From assembly GCA_910585205.1 (NCBI GenBank), contig CAJUCC010000028.1:1-26867 (forward strand): a stretch of 26,867 nucleotides of DNA. The letters run 5' to 3'. Below the pieces are notes generated by a model. It searched no databases. It saw nothing but the letters and a program-made list of their open reading frames with translations, and was not told the DNA's origin. The DNA is from an uncultured Lachnospiraceae bacterium (lineage in GTDB: Bacteria; Bacillota; Clostridia; Lachnospirales; Lachnospiraceae). Of this stretch, positions 8,027 to 16,043 are shown one piece after another. The first letter of the stretch is position 1; every line of letters begins with the position of its first letter. Made by a program: the position numbers and the translations under genes.

Positions 8027-8054
8027 TTGACAAATACCGGATTTTTGCTATAAT
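8027..8054 (+). promoter_or_regulatory. Sigma-A promoter of the GntR-ABC operon
   Basis: A perfect TTGACA (8027-8032), a 16-base spacer and a perfect TATAAT (8049-8054). It sits directly between the terminator and an inverted-repeat operator, 70 bases before the GntR start codon. Confidence 0.85.
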
Positions 8055-8056
8055 TA

Positions 8057-8079
8057 GTGTACTAGCATTCATAGTACAC
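8057..8079 (+). promoter_or_regulatory. Inverted-repeat operator, probably for the GntR repressor
   Basis: GTGTACTA (8057-8064) and TAGTACAC (8072-8079) form a perfect 8-bp inverted repeat with a 7-base spacer. It begins two bases after the -10 box, covering the transcription start. Bound protein here would block transcription, as expected for autoregulation by a YtrA-type repressor. The repeat is seen; its binding partner is inferred. Confidence 0.7.
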
Positions 8080-8124
8080 ATATTAAACACAGTACGGTAT
8101 GCAGCCCGAAGAAAGGAGAGGGTT

Positions 8125-8493
8125 ATGATTATTCTGGATTATAAAGATACCAGACCGATTTATGAGCAGGTGGTGGATAAGCTGCAGAAACTGATTATCA
8201 ACGGCATTCTGGAACCTGACAGCAGGATGCCCTCCGTCAGAAGTCTTGCCATGGAGCTGTCCATCAATCCGAATACGATACAAAAAGCGTATGCGGAGCT
8301 GGAGCGGACAGGGTTTTTGTATACGATCAAAGGCAGAGGAAATTTTGTTACGTATAATGAGGAGCTCTGTGTTCTGAAAAAGGAAGAATACCTGAATCAG
8401 ATCAGGAAACTGTTGGAGGAAGCGGAAGAAATCGGCGTCTCCCGGGCAGAGATGCTGGAGGCGTTAAAGGAAGGGGAGAGCGGAAATGATTGA
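8125..8493 (+). CDS. GntR family transcriptional regulator, YtrA type
   Basis: A 122-residue regulator. The winged helix is at the N-terminus: RPIYEQVVDKLQKLIINGILEP, then PSVRSLAMELSINPNTIQKAYAELERTGFLYTIKGRGNFV, the typical GntR helix-turn-helix and wing. Only about 45 residues follow, with a short alpha-helical tail, which is the hallmark of the YtrA subfamily. These usually repress an ABC transporter operon encoded with them, and some respond to cell-envelope antibiotics. It overlaps the ABC ATPase start by 8 bases. A strong GAAAGGAGAGG site precedes the ATG. The inverted repeat at the promoter is its likely operator. The inducing signal is unknown. Confidence 0.93.
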   Translation: MIILDYKDTRPIYEQVVDKLQKLIINGILEPDSRMPSVRSLAMELSINPNTIQKAYAELERTGFLYTIKGRGNFVTYNEELCVLKKEEYLNQIRKLLEEAEEIGVSRAEMLEALKEGESGND

Positions 8494-9391
8494 AATTCGC
8501 GATGTGAGTAAGTCTTTTGAGGATATTCAGGCTGTAGATCATGTGAATATCAATATTAAGGAGGACAGTGTTTTCGGACTGATCGGCACAAACGGCGCGG
8601 GAAAGAGTACGGTGCTGCGGATGATGAGCGGCGTGATTCGGCCGGACAAGGGAGAAGTCGTGATAGACGGTATGCCGGTGTTCGATCATGTGGAGGCAAA
8701 GGAGCGTATCTTTTTTATTGCGGATGAGCCGTATTTTTTTGCAAATGCCACACCGGAAGACATGGGGCGGTATTATGCGGGGGTGTATCCGAACTTTGAC
8801 ATGCTGCACTATTATCAATTTCTGGAAAATTTTGAGCTGGGGAGACGCCGCAAGGTGAGGACATTTTCCAAGGGAATGAAAAAACAGCTTGCGATTCTGT
8901 GCGGCATCTGTGCCAGAACGAAATATCTGTTCTGCGATGAGACCTTTGACGGACTGGACCCGGTGATGCGGCAGGGGATTAAGAGCCTGATGGCAAAGGA
9001 GATGGATGATCGGGGCATGACACCGATTATCGCTTCCCATAATCTGCGGGAGCTGGAAGATATATGCGACCATGTCGGCCTGCTGCACCGGGGCGGCGTG
9101 CTGCTCTCCCGGGAACTGGAAGAGATGAAATGTAACATACAGAAAGTACAGTGCGTGCTGGATGACAGCACGTCGGAGGAGGAAGCACTGAAGGGGCTGG
9201 ATATTGTGAAATCCGAGAAGCGCGGTTCTCTGTATACGCTTACGGTGCGGGGCAGCCGGGAAGAGATCGTAAACTATTTCGGAAGCATTAAAACGGTATT
9301 CTTTGAGGCGCTGCCGCTTTCCCTTGAGGAAATCTTTATCAGTGAAACGGAGGTTGTGGGCTATGACATCAAAAAAATCATTTTGGGTTAA
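8486..9391 (+). CDS. ABC transporter ATP-binding protein
   Basis: A 301-residue ATPase, the motor subunit for the permease encoded next. Walker A is GTNGAGKS (about residues 34-41), the signature is TFSKGMKKQ (about 127-135), Walker B with the catalytic Glu is LFCDETFDGLDP (about 148-160), and the switch His is in IIASHNLREL. The signature reads FSKGM rather than LSGGQ, as is usual in the YtrB/BcrA-like group. About 85 residues follow the ATPase core, a normal C-terminal extension for this group. The start overlaps the regulator gene and the end overlaps the permease by 29 bases, so the three are translated from one message. Confidence 0.95.
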   Translation: MIEIRDVSKSFEDIQAVDHVNINIKEDSVFGLIGTNGAGKSTVLRMMSGVIRPDKGEVVIDGMPVFDHVEAKERIFFIADEPYFFANATPEDMGRYYAGVYPNFDMLHYYQFLENFELGRRRKVRTFSKGMKKQLAILCGICARTKYLFCDETFDGLDPVMRQGIKSLMAKEMDDRGMTPIIASHNLRELEDICDHVGLLHRGGVLLSRELEEMKCNIQKVQCVLDDSTSEEEALKGLDIVKSEKRGSLYTLTVRGSREEIVNYFGSIKTVFFEALPLSLEEIFISETEVVGYDIKKIILG

Positions 9392-11531
9392 TATAAAAAC
9401 AAATGCCAGAAGAAGGGTGTGGCTGGCTGTCGTTATGTTTCTCGCTTTCTTTTTTTCCATGCCGGTGTTTACGGCGCTCTCGCTCAGCACGGAAAAGATT
9501 TACATCACGGCGAGACAGACGGACATCTATCTGGGCAGGGTGTTTGCGCGTCAGATCGGATTCAGCGGCGGCAGGAGCATTTTTATCGGCTTGTTGGCGG
9601 CGGTGGCGGCGATCCAGGGATTTTCCTACATGTATCAGCGGAAAAAGCTGGATATGTATATGAGCGTGCCGGTGACAAAGGGAAAACGGTTTGCCGCTGT
9701 CTATCTCAATGGATTTGTGATCTATTTTCTGTCGTATCTGATTAATCTGCTGCTGAGTTTCGTGGCGGCACAGGCGATGGGGGCCAATGTTGCCATAGCA
9801 GTCGGCGAAGCCTGTGCTGCGCTGGCCGCCGATGCGATTCTGTATCTGGCCGTTTACAATATTGCCATTCTGGCGGTGATGCTGACCGGTAATCTGATTG
9901 TGACAGTGATGGGGACGATTGTGCTGCTTTTCTACGACGCGCTGGCATATTCCCTGCTGGTCGGTTATATGAGTGTATTTTTCCGCAGCTTTTTTTATCG
10001 GACGGGGGCGCGCATGTCAAAATGGATGTTTTCTCCGATTGTCCGCTTTATCCGTCTGGAAGAGACGATATACGGAGAATCCGTGTACAGTGTCGGCAGG
10101 ACGCTGGACTGGGGCCTGCTGGCGGCGGGACTTGTGCCGATCGCGCTGGTCGGCGCCGTGGCGTTCGGTCTGGCATACTGGTGCTATACGATAAAGCCGG
10201 CGGAAGTGTGCGGCAGGGCCATGGCGTTTCCGAAGACAAAAGCGGTTATAAAAATCGCCGTTACCGTGCTGGCAGGACTGGGCGGCGGCCTGATGTTTTA
10301 CGGTCTTTCCGGCAGCAGCCACGCGTTCTTTGTTTTTGGTATACTGGCAGGCGTCCTGCTCTGTCACGGAATCATCGAAGTAATCTACGACTTTGATATT
10401 CGCAGTATGAAAAACGGCTGGAAGTCATTGCTGATTTCAGGCGGATGTGTGGGGATAATCGCGTGCAGCTTTGTGTTTGATGTGTTCGGCTATGATTCCT
10501 ATGTGCCGGATGTGGATCAGGTGGAAGACATTGCCGTGGGCTTTGACGGCTATCAGGAATATTATGACGAAGATTTGAGCAGTGTGGGCAGGGAAGATTA
10601 CATTTTTGACAATATGCATATCACGAATACACTTCCCGTGCTGCAGCTTGCAACAGCCGGTATGGCTAACTGGGATATTATGCAAGAGACGGAGGACGTA
10701 TCGTACCAATATATGACGATCCGGTATCATCTGACAAACGGCAAAGATGTGTACCGGCAGTTCCCGGTGGCATATCGGGAGGAAGCCGCGCTTTTGGACA
10801 GCATTGTGACGGATCCCGCATATCAGATAGGAAACTACAATATTTACAATGAGCCGCTGGTAAATCTGGGAGACCGGCTGCATATATACTATGACAGCGG
10901 TTCCGGCGGCAGAGGAAACGTTTCCTTTACGATGGCGGAGCTGGAAAAGGCATATAAGGAAGATCTGAAACGGTTTACGTTTACGGAAAAACTGGAACAG
11001 CTTGTCTGCGGAAAGATCCGCATGGAATATATTGACAAGGGCGTTTATGTCTATGCTTCGCTGCCGGTGTATCCTTCCTTCACACAGACCATCGCGCTGC
11101 TGGAAAAGAGCGGTGTGTATGAGGACCGCTATGTGAACCCCGACAGTATCGAGCAGATTATCGTACAGAACAACAATTCCGAATTTTATGACATGTATGT
11201 GGAGGAAGATGAGTTCGGCAACAAGTATACGTATTCCAATTTCACTGTGGAAGAATCGTTTGTCGACAGAGAGGAGATCGAGACGATTATCGGGAGCCTT
11301 TATCCGGAAAGCTTTATGGATTTCTGGGTGCCGGACGGTGTGCTGGATTATGAGTATACGGTGACGGTTGTTTATAAGAGCAGCCAGTCGGACGGTGAGA
11401 GTTATGCATCCACCTTCCGTATGCTGAAAGACAAAATTCCGGATTTTGTAAAAGAGCGGACTACGTATAAGGGCGACGGGGAACCGACGAATACATCATG
11501 GACGGACAATGCAAAGCGCGTGTGGTATTAA
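9363..11531 (+). CDS. ABC transporter permease with large C-terminal domain
   Basis: A 722-residue membrane protein. The start at 9363 is chosen because GGAGG lies nine bases upstream; the frame is open back to 9303 inside the ATPase gene. About nine hydrophobic segments occupy residues 18-380, such as AVVMFLAFFFSMPVF, FLSYLINLLLSFVAA and LVPIALVGAVAFGLAYW. The last roughly 340 residues are hydrophilic, Tyr- and Asp-rich, and have no further membrane segments, so they are probably outside the cell. This layout, after a GntR regulator and an ATPase, fits the YtrC/D-like permeases of Firmicutes. The substrate is unknown; export or sensing of envelope-active compounds is a guess from related operons. 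Confidence 0.85.
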   Translation: MTSKKSFWVNIKTNARRRVWLAVVMFLAFFFSMPVFTALSLSTEKIYITARQTDIYLGRVFARQIGFSGGRSIFIGLLAAVAAIQGFSYMYQRKKLDMYMSVPVTKGKRFAAVYLNGFVIYFLSYLINLLLSFVAAQAMGANVAIAVGEACAALAADAILYLAVYNIAILAVMLTGNLIVTVMGTIVLLFYDALAYSLLVGYMSVFFRSFFYRTGARMSKWMFSPIVRFIRLEETIYGESVYSVGRTLDWGLLAAGLVPIALVGAVAFGLAYWCYTIKPAEVCGRAMAFPKTKAVIKIAVTVLAGLGGGLMFYGLSGSSHAFFVFGILAGVLLCHGIIEVIYDFDIRSMKNGWKSLLISGGCVGIIACSFVFDVFGYDSYVPDVDQVEDIAVGFDGYQEYYDEDLSSVGREDYIFDNMHITNTLPVLQLATAGMANWDIMQETEDVSYQYMTIRYHLTNGKDVYRQFPVAYREEAALLDSIVTDPAYQIGNYNIYNEPLVNLGDRLHIYYDSGSGGRGNVSFTMAELEKAYKEDLKRFTFTEKLEQLVCGKIRMEYIDKGVYVYASLPVYPSFTQTIALLEKSGVYEDRYVNPDSIEQIIVQNNNSEFYDMYVEEDEFGNKYTYSNFTVEESFVDREEIETIIGSLYPESFMDFWVPDGVLDYEYTVTVVYKSSQSDGESYASTFRMLKDKIPDFVKERTTYKGDGEPTNTSWTDNAKRVWY

Positions 11532-11605
11532 ATTACAAATAAGCGCAGGATAGAATTTCCTGTTTCGGACATACTTCTAGAAAACAGATTTTTGGAGGTA
11601 TGAGA

Positions 11606-12931
11606 ATGAAGCGATACATGGAGATTACGGATGTACACGGGCGGGAAATCCTGGATTCCAGAGGCAATCCGACTGTGGAAGCGGAAGTGACGCTGACAGA
11701 TACGATAACAAAGGAGCGTTACGGCGGCAGCGCAGCGGTGCCTTCCGGTGCGAGCACGGGACGGTTTGAGGCAGTGGAGCTGCGGGACGGCGAACCGCGT
11801 TATTTCGGCCTTGGGACGACCCGTGCAGTGCACCATATCAACACGGAGATCAAAGAAAAGATACTGGGACGCAACGGCCTGAATCAGCTGGAGATCGATC
11901 ATCTGATGCTGGAAGCCGACGGCACGGACAATAAGGGCCATTTGGGTGCGAACGCCATTCTGGCCGTTTCCATGGCGGTGGCGAGAGCCGCCGCCGCTTC
12001 ATTGCGGATTCCGCTGTATCAATATCTGGGCGGTGTTCACACAAAACTGATGCCCGTGCCGATGATGAATATTTTAAACGGCGGCAAGCATGCTTCCAAT
12101 ACGGTGGATTTTCAGGAATTCATGATTATGCCCGTCAGGGCGGACAGTTTCCGGGAAGCGTTGCGCATCTGCGCGGAAATCTATCATAATCTGAAAAAGA
12201 TTCTGGACAAAAAAGGACTGTCCACAGGGGTGGGCGACGAAGGCGGCTTTGCGCCCGACCTGCCGGATGCGAAGGCGGTGCTGGAGCTGATCGTGGAAGC
12301 CGTGGACGCGGCGGGGTATCGTTCCGGTGAGGACATCAGGATCGCGCTGGACGTTGCCAGCAGCGAGCTGTACAACGAAAAGACCGGAATGTACCATTTC
12401 CCGGGCGAGAGTAAACTGACCGGCAGTGAGGTTGTGCGGGATACCCGGGAAATGATCTCATATTATGAGGAATTGATTGAAAAATTCCCCATTGCCTCGA
12501 TTGAGGACGGTCTGGCTGAAGACGACTGGGACGGTTGGCAGGAGATGACAAAGCGCATTGGCAAAAAGGTACAGCTTGTCGGAGACGATCTGTTTGTGAC
12601 CAATACGAAACGGCTGGAAGCCGGTATCAAACTGGGCGTTGCCAATGCAATCCTCGTCAAAGTCAACCAGATCGGTACGGTGTCGGAAGCGATGGAAGCC
12701 ATTGAAATGGCGCATAAAAACGCATATCGTTCCGTGATTTCCCACCGCTCCGGCGAGACAACGGATACCTTTATCGCCGATCTTGCCGTGGCTGTCAATG
12801 CCGGACAGATCAAAACCGGGGCGCCATGCCGCAGCGACCGTGTGGCGAAATACAATCAGCTCCTGCGCATTGAAGAAGAAATCGGGGCGGATGCGCGGTA
12901 TACGGAGCCGTTTCAGAAGACACAGGATTAA
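11606..12931 (+). CDS. eno: Enolase
   Basis: A 441-residue cytoplasmic enzyme that converts 2-phosphoglycerate to phosphoenolpyruvate with Mg. Family signatures are complete: EILDSRGNPTVEAEV at the N-terminus, VPSGASTGRFEAVELRDG (mobile loop), GVGDEGGFAPDL, SIEDGLAEDDWDGW, the Mg ligands in LVGDDLFVTN, KVNQIGT with the catalytic Lys, SHRSGETTDTFIADLAV and KTGAPCRSDRVAKYNQLLRIEEE. An ATG at 11600 directly abuts the GGAGG site, whereas the ATG at 11606 is seven bases away and gives the usual N-terminus, so 11606 is preferred. No clear promoter was found in the 74 bases upstream; read-through from the ABC operon remains possible. Confidence 0.98.
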   Translation: MKRYMEITDVHGREILDSRGNPTVEAEVTLTDTITKERYGGSAAVPSGASTGRFEAVELRDGEPRYFGLGTTRAVHHINTEIKEKILGRNGLNQLEIDHLMLEADGTDNKGHLGANAILAVSMAVARAAAASLRIPLYQYLGGVHTKLMPVPMMNILNGGKHASNTVDFQEFMIMPVRADSFREALRICAEIYHNLKKILDKKGLSTGVGDEGGFAPDLPDAKAVLELIVEAVDAAGYRSGEDIRIALDVASSELYNEKTGMYHFPGESKLTGSEVVRDTREMISYYEELIEKFPIASIEDGLAEDDWDGWQEMTKRIGKKVQLVGDDLFVTNTKRLEAGIKLGVANAILVKVNQIGTVSEAMEAIEMAHKNAYRSVISHRSGETTDTFIADLAVAVNAGQIKTGAPCRSDRVAKYNQLLRIEEEIGADARYTEPFQKTQD

Positions 12932-12944
12932 GGCGTGTGAGATG

Positions 12945-12983
12945 CCGGCGGAGAGCGGTATCCGGTCCGCTCCGGTGTTTTTT
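12945..12983 (+). terminator. Probable enolase terminator
   Basis: CCGG (12945-12948) and AGCGG (12954-12958) pair with CCGCT and CCGG (12967-12975), leaving a small bulge, followed by TGTTTTTT. It lies just after the enolase stop and before the secG promoter. Confidence 0.6.
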
Positions 12984-13015
12984 CGGCGAATCCGGTTCTG
13001 TTTTCCAAAAACCAC

Positions 13016-13044
13016 TTGCCATTCCTGCCTTTTTGTGGTAATAT
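13016..13044 (+). promoter_or_regulatory. Sigma-A promoter of secG
   Basis: TTGCCA (13016-13021), a 17-base spacer and TAATAT (13039-13044) lie 30 bases before the secG start codon. Two good hexamers at ideal spacing. Confidence 0.7.
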
Positions 13045-13074
13045 AGTGCTTGTTTCACATTAGGAGGTGCAAGA

Positions 13075-13314
13075 ATGAGCGTGGCAAGAACCATTCTTTT
13101 AGTTGTTTTTATTATTGTATCGCTTATATTGGCAGTACTTGTATTGATGCAGGAAGGGAAATCCGCAGGGCTTGGAGCCATCAGCGGGGCGGCAGAGACG
13201 TATTGGGGCAGAAATAAAGGACGCTCCATGGAAGGGACGCTGGTAAAACTGACAAAGGTTTTGGCGGTATTGTTCTTCGTACTGGCGGCAGTTTTGAACA
13301 CACGGTTTATTTAA
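13075..13314 (+). CDS. secG: Preprotein translocase subunit SecG
   Basis: A 79-residue small membrane protein of the Sec translocon. Two hydrophobic helices (about residues 6-24 and 58-76) are joined by a polar loop that includes the family motif VLMQEGKSAGLGAISGAAE. SecG assists SecYEG in protein export. The strong AGGAGG site precedes the ATG. Its position before rnr, smpB and ssrA is the standard Firmicutes order, which supports the call. Confidence 0.96.
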   Translation: MSVARTILLVVFIIVSLILAVLVLMQEGKSAGLGAISGAAETYWGRNKGRSMEGTLVKLTKVLAVLFFVLAAVLNTRFI

Positions 13315-13320
13315 GACTGA

Positions 13321-13349
13321 AAAACACTCTTGCAAAAGAGTGTTTTTTT
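13321..13349 (+). terminator. Intrinsic terminator between secG and rnr
   Basis: A perfect 11-bp stem, AAAACACTCTT (13321-13331) with AAGAGTGTTTT (13336-13346), is closed by a GCAA tetraloop and continues into TTT. It starts seven bases after the secG stop and ends only 29 bases before the rnr start. Confidence 0.88.
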
Positions 13350-13377
13350 ATCATACGGGAAAAAAAGAGGATATTTT

Positions 13378-15507
13378 ATGGATCATGACAGGAAAGAAGC
13401 CAGAAAGAGGCTGCTTTGCGAACTGGTGGAGGACCCGCTCTATGTTCCGATGAAGGAGAAAGAGCTGGCGGTTTTTCTGCAGACCGCGAAAGAGGAACGG
13501 GAAGCGCTGAAAGCGGTTCTGGATGAGCTGCTGGCGGAAGGAAAGCTGGAGATTACAAAGCGGGGACGCTACAGGAAGCCTGAGGCACAGTATGTCACGG
13601 GTGTCTTTATCGGCAATCCGAGAGGATTCGGATTTGTAGAGGCAGAGGGACGGGAAGAAGATCTGTTTATTCCCGAATCCTTTGTAAACGGCGCTTTTCC
13701 CGGCGATACGGTACAGGCGGCGCTGCTGCCGGGCAGACGCGGTAAGCGGCAGGAAGCGGAGATCGTCCGGATCCTGGAGCGAAGCCGGAGCCAGATCGTC
13801 GGAACTTATCAGAAAAACAATACGTTCGGGTTTGTCCTGCCGGATGATACGCGGATTACGGCGGATATTTTTGTGCCGCAGGAGCGTTCCAAAGGAGCGG
13901 TAAGCGGGCATAAAGTTGTTGTGGAGATCACGGATTACGGCGGAGCGGGGAAAAACCCGGAAGGCCGGATTACGGAGATTCTCGGACATGTAAACGATCC
14001 CGGTGTCGATATTCTGTCCGTGGTCAAGGGATATGACCTGCCGCTGGAGTTCCCGGAACGGGTACTGCATCAGGCGGAGCGCGCCGGCATGGCGGTGACG
14101 GATGCCGACATGGCGGGCAGGCTGGATCTGCGGGACGTGGATATGGTGACGATCGACGGCGAGGATGCGAAGGATCTGGACGATGCGGTCAGCCTGTCGA
14201 TGGAAGGGGACGTCTACTGCCTGGGGGTGCATATCGCGGACGTCGCCAATTATGTGCAGGAGAATTCCGCGCTGGACCGGGAGGCAAAAAAGCGCGGCAC
14301 GAGCGTCTATCTGGTCGATCGGGTAATTCCGATGCTGCCCCATGCGCTTTCCAACGGGATTTGCTCTCTGAACGCGGGAGAGGACCGGCTGGCGCTGAGC
14401 TGCATAATGAAGCTCGATCAAGGCGGTCAGATGCTGGACTATAAAATCGCGGAGACGGTTATCCATGTCAATCGCCGGATGTCCTATACCGATGTCAGAA
14501 AGATACTGGAAGATAACGACGAAGCGCTGACGACACAATACCGGGAGCTGGTTCCCATGTTTGAACAGATGGCACGGCTTGCGGCCATACTGCGGAAAAA
14601 GAGAAAGCAGCGCGGCTCCATCGATTTTGACTTTCCCGAGACGAAGATTATTCTGTCACCGTCCGGGGAGCCTGTGGAAATACGGCCGTATGAGCGCAAT
14701 ATGGCGACAAAGCTGATCGAGGATTTTATGCTGCTTGCCAATGAGACGGTGGCACAGCATTTTCACTGGCAGGAGATGCCGTTTCTGTACAGGACACATG
14801 ACAATCCGGATCCGGAAAAAATACGCACGCTGGCGGCTTTTATACGGAATTTCGGTTATTCTCTGAAGCTGGCGGGAAATGATATTCACCCCAAGGAGCT
14901 GCAAAAGCTTCTGGGCAGGATTGACGGTACGCCGCAGGAGGCGCTTATCAGTCGTCTGACGCTGCGGAGCATGAAACAGGCCCGGTATACAACGGAAAAT
15001 ACGGGACACTTCGGACTGGCAAGTTCTTTTTACTGTCATTTTACGTCTCCGATCAGGCGGTACCCGGATCTGCAGATTCACCGTATTATCAAAGACCAGC
15101 TGCGGGGCAGACTGGAACAGGGACGGATCAGTCATTATGAGGGGATTTTACCGGAAGTGGCAAAACATTCCTCGCAGATGGAGCGCCGTGCCGACGAAGC
15201 GGAGCGGGAAACCGAAAAGCTGAAAAAGGCGGTGTTTATGGAGAAGCATATCGGGGAGACGTTCGAAGGCGTGATTTCCGGGATTACGGGATGGGGCGTC
15301 TATGTAGAGCTGGAAAATACCGTGGAAGGCATGATACGGGCTGCGGATCTGCCGGGCGACTTTTTTTATTACGACGAGGAAAATTATGAGATGGTGGGAG
15401 AGCGGACCGGGAAACGCTACAAACTGGGCGAAAAGCTGACCGTACAGGTTAAGGAGACGGACCGCAGAAACCGTACCGTTGATTTTTGTATTCCACAGGA
15501 GGCATAA
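13378..15507 (+). CDS. rnr: Ribonuclease R
   Basis: A 709-residue processive 3'-5' exoribonuclease that degrades structured RNA, including faulty mRNA released by trans-translation. Domain order is typical: N-terminal helical domain (1-70), two cold-shock-type OB folds (about 75-215; TGVFIGNPRGFGFVEAEG and KNNTFGFVLPDD), the RNB catalytic domain (about 250-590) with the Asp cluster in IDGEDAKDLDDAVSL and the FTSPIRRYPDLQIHR motif, and a C-terminal S1 domain (about 622-705; ISGITGWGVYVELENTVEGM). It lacks the long basic tail of the E. coli enzyme. The ATG at 13378 follows AAGAGG; the frame is open upstream but through the terminator. AGGAGG near its stop serves smpB. Confidence 0.97.
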   Translation: MDHDRKEARKRLLCELVEDPLYVPMKEKELAVFLQTAKEEREALKAVLDELLAEGKLEITKRGRYRKPEAQYVTGVFIGNPRGFGFVEAEGREEDLFIPESFVNGAFPGDTVQAALLPGRRGKRQEAEIVRILERSRSQIVGTYQKNNTFGFVLPDDTRITADIFVPQERSKGAVSGHKVVVEITDYGGAGKNPEGRITEILGHVNDPGVDILSVVKGYDLPLEFPERVLHQAERAGMAVTDADMAGRLDLRDVDMVTIDGEDAKDLDDAVSLSMEGDVYCLGVHIADVANYVQENSALDREAKKRGTSVYLVDRVIPMLPHALSNGICSLNAGEDRLALSCIMKLDQGGQMLDYKIAETVIHVNRRMSYTDVRKILEDNDEALTTQYRELVPMFEQMARLAAILRKKRKQRGSIDFDFPETKIILSPSGEPVEIRPYERNMATKLIEDFMLLANETVAQHFHWQEMPFLYRTHDNPDPEKIRTLAAFIRNFGYSLKLAGNDIHPKELQKLLGRIDGTPQEALISRLTLRSMKQARYTTENTGHFGLASSFYCHFTSPIRRYPDLQIHRIIKDQLRGRLEQGRISHYEGILPEVAKHSSQMERRADEAERETEKLKKAVFMEKHIGETFEGVISGITGWGVYVELENTVEGMIRAADLPGDFFYYDEENYEMVGERTGKRYKLGEKLTVQVKETDRRNRTVDFCIPQEA

Positions 15508-15511
15508 GGGG

Positions 15512-15985
15512 ATGGCGAGGGAAAGTATGAAGCCGGTGGCCAATAACAAAAAGGCATACCATGATTATTTTATTGAGGAAAAATACGAGGCGGGGCTTGC
15601 ACTGCACGGCACGGAAGTGAAATCACTGCGGATGGGGAAGTGTTCGGTCAAGGAGTCGTTTGTGCGCATTGAGCGGGGCGAGGTGTTTGTATACGGAATG
15701 CATATCAGCCCATACGAAAAGGGAAATATATTCAATAAAGATCCGCTGCGTGTCAGAAAGCTGCTGCTGCATCGACAGGAGATCCGCAGGATGGAGAGCC
15801 GGATCGCGGAAAAGGGCTATACCCTTGTGCCGCTGCAGGTCTATTTCAAAAACGGCCTCGCCAAAGTGGAAATCGGTCTTGCCAAAGGGAAAAAACTGTA
15901 TGACAAGAGGCAGGATATTGCGAAAAAAGACCAGCGCCGGGAGGCGGAAAAAGAATTGAAGCGCCATAATGCAAATTTGGGTTGA
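15512..15985 (+). CDS. smpB: SsrA-binding protein SmpB
   Basis: A 157-residue RNA-binding protein that brings tmRNA to stalled ribosomes. The OB-fold core shows NKKAYHDYFIEEKYEAGLALHGTEVKSLR, then GMHISPYEKGNIFNKDPLRVRKLLLHRQEI and the conserved GYTLVPLQVYFKNGLAKVEIGLAKGKKLYDKR; the C-terminal tail DIAKKDQRREAEKEL is the part that enters the mRNA channel. Family length is about 150-160. The start at 15512 has AGGAGG eight bases upstream and is four bases after the rnr stop. Its stop codon lies inside the -35 box of the tmRNA promoter. Confidence 0.98.
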   Translation: MARESMKPVANNKKAYHDYFIEEKYEAGLALHGTEVKSLRMGKCSVKESFVRIERGEVFVYGMHISPYEKGNIFNKDPLRVRKLLLHRQEIRRMESRIAEKGYTLVPLQVYFKNGLAKVEIGLAKGKKLYDKRQDIAKKDQRREAEKELKRHNANLG

Positions 15986-16010
15986 CCATGGCGGTAAAGT
16001 TGCATATAAT
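15982..16010 (+). promoter_or_regulatory. Sigma-A promoter of ssrA
   Basis: TTGACC (15982-15987), a 17-base spacer and a perfect TATAAT (16005-16010). The TGA inside the -35 box is the smpB stop codon (15983-15985). The mature tmRNA 5' end at about 16044 would need RNase P trimming of a leader of roughly 25 bases. Confidence 0.85.
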
Positions 16011-16043
16011 AAGAATCAGAAAAGGCAATTTACAACTGAATGA

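Larger units (their letters stand above)
7750..8124. other. Gene-free stretch between gpmI and the GntR operon
   Basis: These 375 bases hold no convincing gene. They contain, in order, the palindrome GCACCGGTGC, a GC-rich hairpin likely ending gpmI transcription, about 145 bases in which nothing is recognised, a strong terminator, and the promoter and operator of the GntR operon. An 86-codon frame (7793-8053) runs through these hairpins and promoter and has no ribosome binding site, so it is not called. Confidence 0.7.

Noticed and set aside
7793..8053. An 86-codon frame in the gene-free stretch before the GntR operon
   Set aside because: It runs through a terminator hairpin and the operon's -35 and -10 boxes and has no ribosome binding site.
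8402..9490. A 362-codon minus-strand frame opposite the ABC ATPase gene
   Set aside because: Antisense shadow across three overlapping real genes, without a start signal or recognisable domain.
11532..11605. A dedicated enolase promoter and a CAGGA/TCCTG hairpin
   Set aside because: TTACAA and TAGAAT are present but only 12 bases apart, and the 5-bp hairpin has no U tract, so neither is called.
13351..14538. A 395-codon minus-strand frame opposite rnr
   Set aside because: Opposes the conserved OB-fold and catalytic regions of RNase R; no start site or family similarity.
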